A DNA stretch of 64,000 bases, from positions 1 to 64,000 of the forward strand of contig JAKRSD010000027.1 in assembly GCA_022402535.1 (NCBI GenBank), given 5' to 3'. The DNA comes from Flavobacteriales bacterium (lineage in GTDB: Bacteria; Bacteroidota; Bacteroidia; CAIKAF01). Position 1 is the first letter of the stretch, and each line of letters starts with the position of its first letter. Below the pieces are notes generated by a model. That model worked only from the letters and a program-made list of their open reading frames with translations, was not told where the DNA came from and ran no database searches. Made by a program: the position numbers and the translations under genes. Positions 1 to 8,526 of this stretch are shown piece after piece.

Positions 1-436
1 GATTTATTTTTTATTATCAGCATGAAACTGTCAACTTTTTTTAGGCACTATCAAAGGAACAAGGATGAAGGAAAGTTTAATTTGAAAATGTGCTAATGAA
101 TCCATGTGCTGATGTGCTAATTTCGAAGCCCTGATTTCGATTGCTCTAGGACGAGAAATTAATTTGAAAATTTATTCCGCTATTGGTTACTACTACGTGC
201 GCCGCTTCGCTTTGCGCTTTGCTTCGTGCGTTGCATGCCCACGAAAGGTTTCGGGGCTGCACTTCGGGCAATTATTACGCTGCGCTCCGGAAAATTTATT
301 CTGCTTTGCTAAATGCTCCGCTCTGGAAAAAAATGATTAGGAGTTTTTTAGTCTAAATACTCAATACTAAATACTTTTTAAAATACTCATTCCAATTAAC
401 CGATAACAAACAAACAACATTCAAAAAACAATCCGC
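1..436. other. Intergenic region with repeat-like words, no gene
   Basis: No convincing coding frame. Bases 53-125 contain the phrases AACAAGGATGAAGGA, AGTTTAAT and GTGCTGATGTGCTAAT, which recur in the intergenic DNA near 58.1 kb and 59.9 kb. Bases 200-330 are a GC-richer stretch with repeated TTTGC/CGCTTTGC words. Bases 350-400 repeat AATACT. I see no tRNA-like or hairpin-terminator structure here. Confidence 0.6.
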
Positions 437-444
437 TACCTTTG
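437..444 (+). promoter_or_regulatory. Bacteroidota -7 promoter element (TACCTTTG) of murB
   Basis: TACCTTTG matches the phylum consensus TAnnTTTG exactly. Only six bases separate it from the murB ATG, so a start of transcription at the usual distance would give a leaderless or nearly leaderless mRNA. Confidence 0.65.
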
Positions 445-450
445 TCCATC

Positions 451-1470
451 ATGAATTTTCAACAGAACGTTTCATTAAAACCGCATAACACATTCGGCAT
501 ATCGTCAATGGCCGAATGGTTTGGAACATGTGCCAGTCCAGAAGAATGGGCGGAATCCCTGCATGTTGCGGCAGATAAAAAAATGCCCGTTTTCATACTC
601 GGCGGAGGAAGCAATATTTTATTTACCCGCAATGTAGAAGGCCTTGTCTTGCAAAATACCCTGCCCGGCATTTCGGTGGTGAAGGAAGAAGAAGAGCTTT
701 ACCATGTGAAAGCCGGTGGAGGAGTGAACTGGCACAGCTTTGTGATGCATTGTGTACAGAACGGGTATGCCGGGGTAGAAAATCTTTCGCTGATTCCGGG
801 TTCGGTGGGGGCGGGACCTATGCAAAACATCGGAGCGTATGGTGTGGAACTTAAAGATGTGTTCCATTCGCTTACGGCATTACACCGAAAAACGGGCGAA
901 ATCAAAACATTTACATTATCCGAATGTGAATTTGACTACCGGAGCAGCATTTTCAAAACTCATGCACGGGACGAGTTTGTGATTTTGGAAGTAACCTTTT
1001 TACTCCGCAAAACACCGGTGTTTAATACCTCTTACGGAGCCATAGAACAGGAGTTGGAAAAGATGGGCGTGAAGGATTTAAGTCTGCGTGCGGTAAGTGA
1101 TGCAGTGATTCAAATCCGGCGTTCCAAATTGCCTGACCCGGTCCAAATCGGGAATGCCGGCAGTTTTTTCAAAAATCCATCCATTCCTTCGGTATTATTT
1201 TCCCGTTTGAAAGCGGAGTATCCCGAAATTCCCGGGTATCCCTCCACACAGGAAGGTTTCGTAAAAACCGCCGCCGGCTGGCTCATAGAACAATGCGGAT
1301 GGAAAGGATACCGCAAAAACGATTTTGGCGTGCATAAAAATCAGGCGTTGGTATTGGTGAATTATGGCCATGCCACGGGCGAAGAAATCTACTCCCTGAG
1401 CGGTGAAATCATTGAATCCGTAAAGGAAAAATTCGGCATTGAACTGGAGCGGGAAGTGAATGTGTATTAA
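451..1470 (+). CDS. murB: UDP-N-acetylenolpyruvoylglucosamine reductase MurB
   Basis: Cytoplasmic flavoenzyme that reduces UDP-GlcNAc-enolpyruvate to UDP-MurNAc with NADPH, the second committed step of peptidoglycan precursor synthesis. The 339-residue protein shows the FAD-binding stretch GGGSNILF, the SLIPGSVGAGPMQNIGAYG segment, the proton-donor serine in GNAGSFFKNP, and a C-terminal GIELEREV segment carrying the catalytic Glu. The Asn-Gln-Ala stretch near residue 295 and the length fit the E. coli-like (type I) form. I chose the ATG at 451 over an in-frame TTG at 442, because the TTG lies inside the TACCTTTG promoter element and could not be on the transcript. It is transcribed alone; the next gene is on the other strand. 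Confidence 0.96.
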   Translation: MNFQQNVSLKPHNTFGISSMAEWFGTCASPEEWAESLHVAADKKMPVFILGGGSNILFTRNVEGLVLQNTLPGISVVKEEEELYHVKAGGGVNWHSFVMHCVQNGYAGVENLSLIPGSVGAGPMQNIGAYGVELKDVFHSLTALHRKTGEIKTFTLSECEFDYRSSIFKTHARDEFVILEVTFLLRKTPVFNTSYGAIEQELEKMGVKDLSLRAVSDAVIQIRRSKLPDPVQIGNAGSFFKNPSIPSVLFSRLKAEYPEIPGYPSTQEGFVKTAAGWLIEQCGWKGYRKNDFGVHKNQALVLVNYGHATGEEIYSLSGEIIESVKEKFGIELEREVNVY

Positions 1471-1579
1471 GGATAGTATTTAGTAGTAAGTATTTAGAAT
1501 TAAGACTTTATGATATGACCGGGGAAAAGGTTTGCGGATAATTAAGTTCTTTATAGGTGAATTATTTGTAAAGAACATG

Positions 1580-1864
1580 CTAGCGAAACCAATTACGTTC
1601 TATGACTTCAGTTACTAAAGGGCCATAAAATTTATTTTCAATTTCTGCATCCCAAAAATTCATATGATACGAACCTTCAAACCAATATTCTTCATCTTTT
1701 GTAATTGGGCGACTTTGAGAAAGTCCCAGTTCTGTTAGATTACATGCAATTTCAATTGCATTGATGAAAAAAATATCAATTTCTCTTGAGGAATTCTTCA
1801 ATCTTTCAGATAAAGTATATTGTCTAAGTGCCGAAATTATTTCTTTGATTTCTGAGTCTGTCAT
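1580..1864 (-). CDS. Hypothetical protein, 94 residues
   Basis: I do not recognise a family. The protein is soluble-looking and mixed in charge, with an N-terminal helical part and an aromatic-rich C-terminal half (EEYWFEGSYHMNFW). No signal peptide, membrane segment or cysteine pair is seen. It sits in a low-GC patch between murB and an insertion sequence, with another unrecognised minus-strand gene on the far side of the element, so the patch may be acquired DNA. That it is a real gene rests on a full open frame with no competing frame. Confidence 0.5.
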   Translation of the reverse strand: MTDSEIKEIISALRQYTLSERLKNSSREIDIFFINAIEIACNLTELGLSQSRPITKDEEYWFEGSYHMNFWDAEIENKFYGPLVTEVIERNWFR

Positions 1865-1991
1865 TCGGAATTCTATTTTGTCTTAATTTTTGATTTGTAA
1901 CAATGGTATTGCGTTCGGGCGGGTTTAGCTTCGCTAACTTTCAGTTCGGAGCACAAAACTATCAACCAGTTCTGAATTGAATAAAAGCACA

Positions 1992-2020
1992 ATCCCGAAT
2001 GCTCCTAAAATCCGCATGTT
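1992..2020 (+). repeat. Left terminal inverted repeat of the IS
   Basis: Pairs with 3631-3659; the two mismatches are at positions 9 and 12 counted from the outer end. The sequence begins ATCCCGAATGCTCC. Confidence 0.85.
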
Positions 2021-2036
2021 ATTGTTAATAAAAATG

Positions 2037-2065
2037 TGCAAAGCCTTACATGGTAAGGCTTTGCA
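2037..2065 (+). terminator. Strong hairpin between IS end and transposase start
   Basis: Perfect 13-bp arms (TGCAAAGCCTTAC at 2037-2049, its complement at 2053-2065) with a 3-base loop, followed by TTTTT. It has the form of an intrinsic terminator on the + strand and lies 46 bases before the transposase ATG. Such structures in IS leaders are known to block transcription or translation entering from outside; that role here is inference. Confidence 0.7.
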
Positions 2066-2111
2066 TTTTTAGAATTTTCACCTAATTTGGTGTTGCACAA
2101 AACTCTATAAC

Positions 2112-3404
2112 ATGAAAGTAGTAAAATCTGGTGATTTATCCGCATTCGGAGGTTTAAATTTTGTTTTTGAAAGTCTTAACAACTTAGGAATCAATAGAAT
2201 TGTTGATAAAAATCTTCCAACTCTTAAATGCAACAGTAAATATTCCTGGACCGATGTGTTTTATTCTTTCATGTCAATTTATTTCTGTGGCGGTGACTGC
2301 ATCGAAGATTTAAATATAAATCTTCGACATCATCTGCATAACAATCCAATGTTTAAGCTTCCCAGTCCCGACACCGTCCTCAGGCGTTTGTCATCCCTTG
2401 CCGTGCCTACCCGGAAATGTTTTACCCAAAGGGGAAGTGTCGAACATGAGTATTGTACAAACGATACGGCAATGGATGTTAATCTTCGTATTTTAAAAAA
2501 AATGGGGGTGTTTAAAAGCAGTGAACTGACGCTGGATTATGACAACACGATTATTTTTAGTGAAAAAAAGGACTGTAAAATGACCTATAAAAGAGATTAC
2601 GGCTACCAGCCGGGCGTATGTACGGTCAATGAAGAACATATACTGTATGTCGAGAACAGAAACGGTAACTCTGACGCCAAATCCTTTCAGGTTCAGAGTC
2701 TGGAAAGGATATTCAATGCACTTGATGCACGGGGCATCAAAAAAGTAAAACATTTCAGGGCTGATGCGGCCTCCTATCAGTATGAGATAATCAAGCTGCT
2801 GGCCCGTAAGACAGACTTTTTTTATGTGGGATGCAGAAACAGTTATGTGGAAAAGTACTTTACCCGGATTGATAAATGGTCAAAAACATCTGATGCGTTC
2901 GGTGAGCTTGAAGTGGGGAGTATTATGATAAATCCATTTTCCAAAAACGCAACAAAAGACGGTGAAACGCCCGCCTCATACAGGCTGCTGGTTAAACGCA
3001 GAAAGTTGAAAAGCGGGCAGATGAACATAATTACCCAGGATGCATACGAATACAGGGCGGTTTTAAGCAATAATTTCGAAATGGAAGATCTTGAACTTGC
3101 CGCTTTTTATGCGAAGAGGGGCAATATGGAAAAACAATTTGACATTTTAAAAAATGACTTCGGCTGGCAGAAAATGCCTTTCTCTAATTTAAACGAAAAC
3201 CTCGTTTTTCTTTATTTCTCAGCAATCTGCAGAAATCTTTATCATCATATCATCTGCAGTTTTTCCAAGACCGTAAAATACCTGAAACCAGAATACCGCA
3301 TTAAAAAATTCATTTTCAGGTTTATCATTCTTCCTTCAAAATGGATCATACAGGGGCGGCAATATAAACTGAGGATTTATTCAAATAAAGACTGTTTTAC
3401 CTGA
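2112..3404 (+). CDS. IS1380-family DDE transposase
   Basis: 430-residue transposase that would cut and join the element's ends. Candidate catalytic triad: Asp in LDYDNT (about residue 141), Asp in FRADAASY (about 217) and Glu in GNMEKQF (about 339), followed by the Lys six residues on that is typical of DDE enzymes. The N-terminal 100 residues are the helical DNA-binding part, and the C-terminal 60 residues are basic and aromatic. The frame is intact from ATG to stop with no frameshift, so the element may still be active. It is the only gene in the IS and is transcribed rightward. Confidence 0.9.
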   Translation: MKVVKSGDLSAFGGLNFVFESLNNLGINRIVDKNLPTLKCNSKYSWTDVFYSFMSIYFCGGDCIEDLNINLRHHLHNNPMFKLPSPDTVLRRLSSLAVPTRKCFTQRGSVEHEYCTNDTAMDVNLRILKKMGVFKSSELTLDYDNTIIFSEKKDCKMTYKRDYGYQPGVCTVNEEHILYVENRNGNSDAKSFQVQSLERIFNALDARGIKKVKHFRADAASYQYEIIKLLARKTDFFYVGCRNSYVEKYFTRIDKWSKTSDAFGELEVGSIMINPFSKNATKDGETPASYRLLVKRRKLKSGQMNIITQDAYEYRAVLSNNFEMEDLELAAFYAKRGNMEKQFDILKNDFGWQKMPFSNLNENLVFLYFSAICRNLYHHIICSFSKTVKYLKPEYRIKKFIFRFIILPSKWIIQGRQYKLRIYSNKDCFT

Positions 3405-3715
3405 AAAGGCTGATTTAATCCCCAAACATGAAATAAAAACAGAAAATACAAGGTCTAAATTAATTTTAGACCCCAAAAACGTGTCCCGTAAATCCAAAAT
3501 AAGGATTGATGAACAGAATTTTTCGCGGAAATCGTCAAAATAAACTTCCAAAGATGAGTTTAGGACAATTTTAGTGGTATCAAAAAAGAAAAAACAGAAT
3601 TATCTCCGTTTCTTGGAAAAATAAAAAAGCAACATGCGGATTTTAGGTGCTTTCGGGATCATTTAACGACTGAACCGCCACTTTTGGGTAGGTGCTGTTA
3701 TGTGCAGTATTCATT
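3405..3715. other. Non-coding right end of the IS and flank
   Basis: About 225 bp of AT-rich IS tail without a gene, then the right terminal repeat and 56 bp of flank. A small hairpin (GGTCTAAA at 3452-3459 and its complement at 3465-3472) lies 48 bases after the transposase stop; it lacks a T-run, so I do not call it a terminator. Confidence 0.6.
3631..3659 (-). repeat. Right terminal inverted repeat of the IS
   Basis: Reverse complement begins ATCCCGAAAGCACC and matches the left end at 27 of 29 positions. Confidence 0.85.
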
Positions 3716-4291
3716 TCAATTCGGTTTTATATTATAACCAAGTCGTGTGCATTCGTCGACATATTTTTTCCTGAATAATTCCGAGTCGAACCCACCTAAT
3801 TTTTTCTCCTTGGTTTTTAAAACTTCAAGCTCTTCGTATATTAAATTCAAGCAATATGGGATTACTTCCTCATTTGCTATAGAAAGTAGTTGTTGAAAGT
3901 CAGGGCGAACGCTAAAGTGTCCTACATTGAAATTGTCAGGAGCAGGAGGAAGTCCAAAGCTGGAACGTCCAGAAACGCGTTTGGCGAATCTGAATGGATA
4001 TCTCGGTTTTCCATCAGGTTTTGCATGGCTTTCAATTAGTTCGAAATCTATCCATAAATGTTCAATTGTCCCTCCATAATTACCACTCAATCTTTCACAA
4101 AGAATTACAAAGACATCTCTTAAGGAAGATCCGATTTTGTCCGTTCGCATGTCAACCATATTTGCGTGAAGTCCAACTTTCATTTCTCTTGATTTAGATG
4201 TTAGGTCTTTAGATATTGCACATAACTTGTTTATAAGCCTGATAAAATCAGACAAATACAACACCCATTTGTTGGATAAGCCTGAAAACAA
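3716..4291 (-). CDS. Hypothetical protein, 191 residues
   Basis: Family not recognised. It is a soluble-looking protein with a basic N-terminal third, a central segment rich in aromatic and charged residues (HLWIDFEL, RYPFRFAKR), and a C-terminal helical part ending in a Lys/Glu-rich coiled-coil-like stretch. No signal peptide or transmembrane helix. Together with the 94-residue gene at 1580-1864 it flanks the IS1380 element. The start is uncertain: the first 30 residues are hydrophobic-aromatic, and a Met near residue 37 is an alternative. Confidence 0.5.
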   Translation of the reverse strand: MFSGLSNKWVLYLSDFIRLINKLCAISKDLTSKSREMKVGLHANMVDMRTDKIGSSLRDVFVILCERLSGNYGGTIEHLWIDFELIESHAKPDGKPRYPFRFAKRVSGRSSFGLPPAPDNFNVGHFSVRPDFQQLLSIANEEVIPYCLNLIYEELEVLKTKEKKLGGFDSELFRKKYVDECTRLGYNIKPN

Positions 4292-4331
4292 TCAGGGTTT
4301 ATTTTGTTAAAAGTAGAAATTTTTGGTAATA

Positions 4332-4453
4332 GTATCAGGTATCGAGTATCAGGTATCAGGATATTGTATCCAAGAACAAAAGAACATTCAAACAAAAGAA
4401 CAGCCGAACACAAGAACATTCAAACATAAGAACATTCAAACACAAGAACATTC
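4332..4453. repeat. Short tandem word repeats between genes
   Basis: Bases 4332-4360 repeat GTATCAGGTATCGA-like words. Bases 4372-4453 hold about five imperfect copies of AAGAACATTCAAACA. The array runs right up to the stop codon of the minus-strand receptor gene. Related AAAGAACAACCGAACA words occur at 60072-60110. Units touch with no spacer, so this is not a CRISPR array. Confidence 0.7.
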
Positions 4454-6903
4454 TAAAAACCTTCATCCATATCCATGCCGCCCCCGCCGCCGCCACGGTT
4501 TCGGCGGTTTCCGACTTCCTGTTTGCCCAGTTTAAAGGTTACGGTAAGGGTGGCCACCCGGGTTTCGCGTTTGCGGTACACATTGGCCGTAAATCCTTCT
4601 CCTGCTGAGTTTATGGCAAATCTGCGGGTGTTGAAAATATCGGTTACACCCAGATTTACGGAAATTCGGTTTTGCCAGAAATCTCTTTTGATTCCCGCAT
4701 CAATTCCCCACATGGATCGGGCCACACCCTGGGGAGCCGCCTGCGGAGCCCAGTAATTCAGGCTCAACTGGGCATCGGTTCCTTTCAGGAATTTCCAGTT
4801 GGAAATCACTCTCGCAAATCCGCTGATACTGTTGTTATTCAAATCGCCAAACGTGTTTGACGAAGACAACTGAAAGTAATACAGATTGATATTGGCCGTA
4901 ATGTTCCACCATTTGAATAATTCATTCCGCGAAATAATTTCAAGTCCTCCGCTTTGGCCGTAGCCTACGTTTTCATGTGTCGTGTAAGAAATAGCTTCCA
5001 GGGAATCCACCCGGCGGAAACGGCTCATCACATCCTTCGTGTAGCGGTAATACACCGCACCGGATATGTAATGTTTTTTGGTAGTGTAACTCACATTAAA
5101 TTCTCCCGAGTTAATGTATTCCGGATTCAGATTCGGATTGCCGGTCATCAGGTTTACGGGGTCTGAATAATCGGTAAAAGGATTCAGGCTGTTAATCCAA
5201 GGTCGGTTTATACGGCGGCTGTATCCCAAGCGGAGTTCCCAGCCGGCTTTGGGTTTGTAGGCAATATGCGCCGAAGGGAAAAAGCCGATATACTTTTTGC
5301 TGTTTTTTTCCTGTGTGGTTACCAGATCGGTGTTGATGAATGTCTGTTCCACACGCAAACCGGCTTTATATCCCCATTGGGGTTTGAAACTGTGCGAAAA
5401 CGTGAAATATCCGGCATATACCTGCTCGTGATACACAAACCGGTTGGTGATATTGGCATCATTGCGGAATTCGCCCGAGGAAAAATCAAAACTTTCTGAA
5501 CGGAAATCGTTGTCGTTATGGCGGACGGTGCCTTTCAATCCCACTTCCAGCACCATGTTTTTGCGCAGCGGTTCTGTGAAATCGGCCTGTGCGGTGGTAA
5601 TACCAAACGACGAAATTCTGTCTGTATTTTGACGTGCTCTCGGGGTATTCAGCCAGCTTCCGAGCGTATCGTACATTACGTTTTCGTATTGTGCATTTTC
5701 GGGTCCGTCGTTACCCGAATAGGCTAAATCTACGGTGAGTTCGCGGCCTTTTTTCACAAAGGTGTGTTTCCAGTTCCCGTTCAGGTCGTAGTTCAATCCG
5801 TTTCGGGTTTCGCCGGCATTTCTGTCCATCAGGTACTGACCGATTTGGTCGCTGTTCATAAACAGATAGCTGTTTGTGCTCAGGTTGGTATTGTAGTTAT
5901 ACCCGAATGAACCGGAAACTGAAAAGGTGTTTTTCTGGTTGGGATAAAAATCAAATCCTGCCCGGGCCAGGTGATTGCCTCCTTTGCGGAGTCCCTGATT
6001 GGTCTGATCTACAAAGAATGCCGAATCGCCCCTGAAAAAAGCATTTTGTGTATATCCATCATTCCAGTTGTTGTTGTAACGGTAGGAGTAGTTGGTAAAA
6101 AAATTAAATTTTTTGTCGCGGTAGTTCAACGTAAAAGCCGCATTGTATTTATCGCGGGTTCCGGCGCTTAATGCCAGTGAGCCGTTCAATCCTTTTTTAC
6201 GGTCTTTTTTTAGTTTGATGTTGATGATACCCGCCATACCGTCGGCATCGTATTTGGCGGAAGGATTTGTAATGATTTCCACACTTTCAATAGATGAAGC
6301 GGGAATGCCGTCTAATATGGCTTTGCGGCTGGAACCGCTCAATCCCGAAGGTCTTCCGTCAATCAAAATAATCACACCTTCGCTGCCGCGCAGGCTGATA
6401 TTTCCGTCAATATCCACATTTACCGAAGGTACGTTGGAAAGTACATCAGCCGCGGAACCGCCCTGATTGGTCAGGTTTTTACTTACATCGTACACCTTTT
6501 TGTCAATGTCTAAAGTAATCAGGTCTTTTTCACCTTCTACCTGCACCACGTTCAGATTTTTTTCGGAGGGTTTAAGAAAGAGTGTGCCCACATTGATCTG
6601 CAGGTTGGGAGGCATAAGCGAAACCGAATCTTTTCGAAAAGAACCGTAACCGATAAAGTTTACCGAAATGGAATACATACCGGGACTCAGGTTTTCCAAT
6701 ACAAATTCGCCCATTTTATCCGTAATGGTTCCGGTTACCAGATTGGGGCCTTTATAGAGAGATACCGTGGCATATTCCACGTTTTTTTTGGTGTTGAAAT
6801 CTTTAATTGTTCCGGCTATTTTTCCGGGTCCGCCGGGGTTTTGGCCCATCAGCAGTTGTGAAGATACCAGAAAAAAGAATGTATAAAACAGTGTAAATTT
6901 CAT
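4453..6903 (-). CDS. TonB-dependent receptor-like outer-membrane protein
   Basis: 816-residue outer-membrane protein of the type with a carboxypeptidase-regulatory-like domain, a plug and a beta-barrel. Signal peptide ends MGQ at about residue 21. The CarboxypepD_reg-like domain (about 28-115, GTIKDFNTKKN then GEFVLENLSPG) is followed by a plug (about 125-225; VLSNVPSVNVD, GVIILIDGRP, IETITNPSAKYD-like) and a long barrel of aromatic-alternating strands. The start at 6903 is preferred over an upstream Met at 6921: MKFTLFY gives a clean signal peptide, and GAATTTTG, one base from the TAnnTTTG consensus, lies 5 bases before it. The C-terminus is odd: after the barrel comes a Gly run and MDMDEGF. 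The substrate cannot be read from sequence, and no SusD partner is nearby. Confidence 0.88.
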   Translation of the reverse strand: MKFTLFYTFFFLVSSQLLMGQNPGGPGKIAGTIKDFNTKKNVEYATVSLYKGPNLVTGTITDKMGEFVLENLSPGMYSISVNFIGYGSFRKDSVSLMPPNLQINVGTLFLKPSEKNLNVVQVEGEKDLITLDIDKKVYDVSKNLTNQGGSAADVLSNVPSVNVDIDGNISLRGSEGVIILIDGRPSGLSGSSRKAILDGIPASSIESVEIITNPSAKYDADGMAGIINIKLKKDRKKGLNGSLALSAGTRDKYNAAFTLNYRDKKFNFFTNYSYRYNNNWNDGYTQNAFFRGDSAFFVDQTNQGLRKGGNHLARAGFDFYPNQKNTFSVSGSFGYNYNTNLSTNSYLFMNSDQIGQYLMDRNAGETRNGLNYDLNGNWKHTFVKKGRELTVDLAYSGNDGPENAQYENVMYDTLGSWLNTPRARQNTDRISSFGITTAQADFTEPLRKNMVLEVGLKGTVRHNDNDFRSESFDFSSGEFRNDANITNRFVYHEQVYAGYFTFSHSFKPQWGYKAGLRVEQTFINTDLVTTQEKNSKKYIGFFPSAHIAYKPKAGWELRLGYSRRINRPWINSLNPFTDYSDPVNLMTGNPNLNPEYINSGEFNVSYTTKKHYISGAVYYRYTKDVMSRFRRVDSLEAISYTTHENVGYGQSGGLEIISRNELFKWWNITANINLYYFQLSSSNTFGDLNNNSISGFARVISNWKFLKGTDAQLSLNYWAPQAAPQGVARSMWGIDAGIKRDFWQNRISVNLGVTDIFNTRRFAINSAGEGFTANVYRKRETRVATLTVTFKLGKQEVGNRRNRGGGGGGMDMDEGF

Positions 6904-6982
6904 CGCGGCAAAATTCATCATTAAAACAGGCTTTCAGGCAGGCTTTTCATTTTTTAACCCTTTTTTAGCAAGAAAATCGGTG

Positions 6983-7867
6983 TCAGCGCAATTTTCGGAG
7001 GGCAAATTTGAGTGCAGGTTTCAAAAATACGGCGACCAATATGAGCGAGGTACCTACATAAAAGGTCAGGTTCAGGTCTTTACTTTCGCCCAGAAAGGCG
7101 ATGGCCAGAAGAATTCCATAAACCGGTTCCAGGTTAATGGCCAGATTGGATTTAAACGCCGAAATGTAGCGCAATGCATTGAGCGAAAGCATGTAGGGCA
7201 GGGTAGTGCAGCCCACCGCCAATAAAATTAAAAGGAAAAAATCCTGTCGGCCCGGAACCAACATTTCTGCCGAAAGGCCTTCCACCGTGAAAGGAATAAT
7301 CAGCGTCAGGAATAGAAAACCGGTGCCCAATTCAATAAACGAAACCGCTTTTCCTTCGTATTCGCCCAAATATTTTTTGTTCAGGGTAGAAAAAAGGGCA
7401 GCCAGAAAAGCGGCGGCAATACCCCAAATCAACCCTTTGGTATACACTTCGTTTACACTGAAAATCATTCCGATGCCGACAATTACCAATATGCCCAGCA
7501 GCATATCTGTAAAATTAAATCTTGTTCGTGTAATTGCCGGTTCCAGAATGGAAGCAAAAAGGCTGGAAGTGGCTAATGCACTCAGGGCGAGCGATGCATT
7601 AGAATATTTTATGCTTCCGTAAAAAGCAACCCAATGCAAAGCCACCAAAATCCCGATTCCGCCGAAAGTAGCTGCCCTGCGGGCGGGTATTTTGCGGATG
7701 GCCATAATAAGCCCCGGAATAAGCAGAAAACTGGCGCAGGTAATCCACATGCGATGCCATACCAACAGCATTTCGCCGTAAGAAATCAGTTTGCCCAAAA
7801 TGGCCGTAAAACCCCATAAAAATATGGCGAAGTGCAAACCCAGATAGGCTTTGTTTTCAGCTTTCAT
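6983..7867 (-). CDS. EamA/DMT-family permease
   Basis: 294-residue inner-membrane protein with about ten hydrophobic segments arranged as two repeated five-helix halves, the layout of drug/metabolite (EamA) transporters. The first half has HFAIFLWGFTAILGK and the second has GIAAAFLAALFSTLNKKY, equivalent positions in the duplicated domain. The substrate is unknown; family members export metabolites or amino acids. The ATG lies seven bases after a perfect TACCTTTG element. The receptor gene downstream starts 80 bp after this gene ends and has its own promoter-like element. Confidence 0.9.
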   Translation of the reverse strand: MKAENKAYLGLHFAIFLWGFTAILGKLISYGEMLLVWHRMWITCASFLLIPGLIMAIRKIPARRAATFGGIGILVALHWVAFYGSIKYSNASLALSALATSSLFASILEPAITRTRFNFTDMLLGILVIVGIGMIFSVNEVYTKGLIWGIAAAFLAALFSTLNKKYLGEYEGKAVSFIELGTGFLFLTLIIPFTVEGLSAEMLVPGRQDFFLLILLAVGCTTLPYMLSLNALRYISAFKSNLAINLEPVYGILLAIAFLGESKDLNLTFYVGTSLILVAVFLKPALKFALRKLR

Positions 7868-7874
7868 GCGGGCG

Positions 7875-7882
7875 CAAAGGTA
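7875..7882 (-). promoter_or_regulatory. -7 promoter element (TACCTTTG) of the DMT permease
   Basis: Exact TAnnTTTG match on the minus strand with seven bases to the ATG, which predicts a leaderless or almost leaderless transcript, as for murB. Confidence 0.6.
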
Positions 7883-7992
7883 ATGGGGAAATCGGATTTA
7901 CCGAGCGTGTATTTTTATGAGTTATACTTTAAGGAAGGTTAATGATTGAGGCTTTATCAAACAAATTAATCACATTTGCAGTTAAACAAATC

Positions 7993-8526
7993 ATGCACGG
8001 ATATTATGCAGGCATATTGGGCATTCCGGTTTCGGCACAAAAAGCCGAAATAAAAGCCGCATACCGTAAATTGGTGAAGAAATACCATCCGGACGTAAAT
8101 CCTGATCCCAAAGCCAAAGAAAAGTTTCAGGAAATAAAAAAAGCGTATGAGTTTTTGTTGAATGTGCCTTATTCAGCACAGATTATTACTCCGCAGAATC
8201 CGCATGTTTCCAGAAAAACAACCGATGACAAAAAGAAGGAAGAACGTAGAATCCGTGCCGAAAAACTAAAAAAGCAAAAAGCCCGTCAGGAAGCGGAATC
8301 CTGGGCAAAGTTTAAAGGTTCGTGCAGAATGTGGGGCTTAGTTTTTATTGCACTTACCGGATATTTTTCCATTGTGGCCGTATGTATTGAAAATATCAGA
8401 GAATACCCATACACGGGCTATGAAAAAGAAGTGCAAAACCCGGAATTCAGCGTGGCGGTAAGTCTTTTTGTGATAGGTATTTTTACCTTTTTAATGTATC
8501 GGTTCTACCGTTTTTTGCGCAGCTGA
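7993..8526 (+). CDS. J-domain protein with C-terminal membrane helices
   Basis: 177-residue protein. Residues 4-60 form a DnaJ J-domain ([18 protein letters not shown] with the HPD tripeptide that stimulates Hsp70 ATPase, and KAYEFLL). A Lys/Glu/Arg-rich linker follows, then two hydrophobic helices at about 113-134 and 150-175. It is therefore probably a membrane-anchored DnaK co-chaperone, not a full DnaJ: there is no zinc-finger or substrate-binding domain. I start at 7993 because the J-domain begins immediately and CACATTTG, close to the promoter consensus, lies upstream at 7973-7980; the in-frame ATG at 7942 precedes that element. Its stop abuts the murF-alr stop on the other strand. Confidence 0.85.
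   Translation: MHGYYAGILGIPVSAQKAEIKAAYRKLVKKYHPDVNPDPKAKEKFQEIKKAYEFLLNVPYSAQIITPQNPHVSRKTTDDKKKEERRIRAEKLKKQKARQEAESWAKFKGSCRMWGLVFIALTGYFSIVAVCIENIREYPYTGYEKEVQNPEFSVAVSLFVIGIFTFLMYRFYRFLRS

Larger units (their letters stand above)
1992..3659 (+). mobile_element. IS1380-family insertion sequence, apparently complete (about 1.67 kb)
   Basis: A 29-bp inverted repeat (1992-2020 and 3631-3659, starting ATCCCGAA and matching at 27 of 29 positions) brackets one transposase gene. Length and single-gene layout fit IS1380-family elements, which are common in Bacteroidota. I find no 4-5 bp target duplication: the flanks read GCACA on the left and CATTT on the right. The duplication may have decayed, the true ends may differ by a base or two, or one flank may have been rearranged. 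About 90 bp of left non-coding sequence holds a strong hairpin, and about 225 bp on the right hold a smaller one. Confidence 0.85.

Noticed and set aside
1900-3715. Integron attC-like pieces around the IS (CATTTAACG ... GTTATGTGC)
   Set aside because: Core-site-like ends can be picked out, but the expected paired inner boxes do not form a good hairpin, and no integrase gene is present.
4372-4453. Tandem AAGAACATTCAAACA units as a possible CRISPR array
   Set aside because: Units are adjacent with no unique spacers, too short and imperfect; no cas gene is present in the window.
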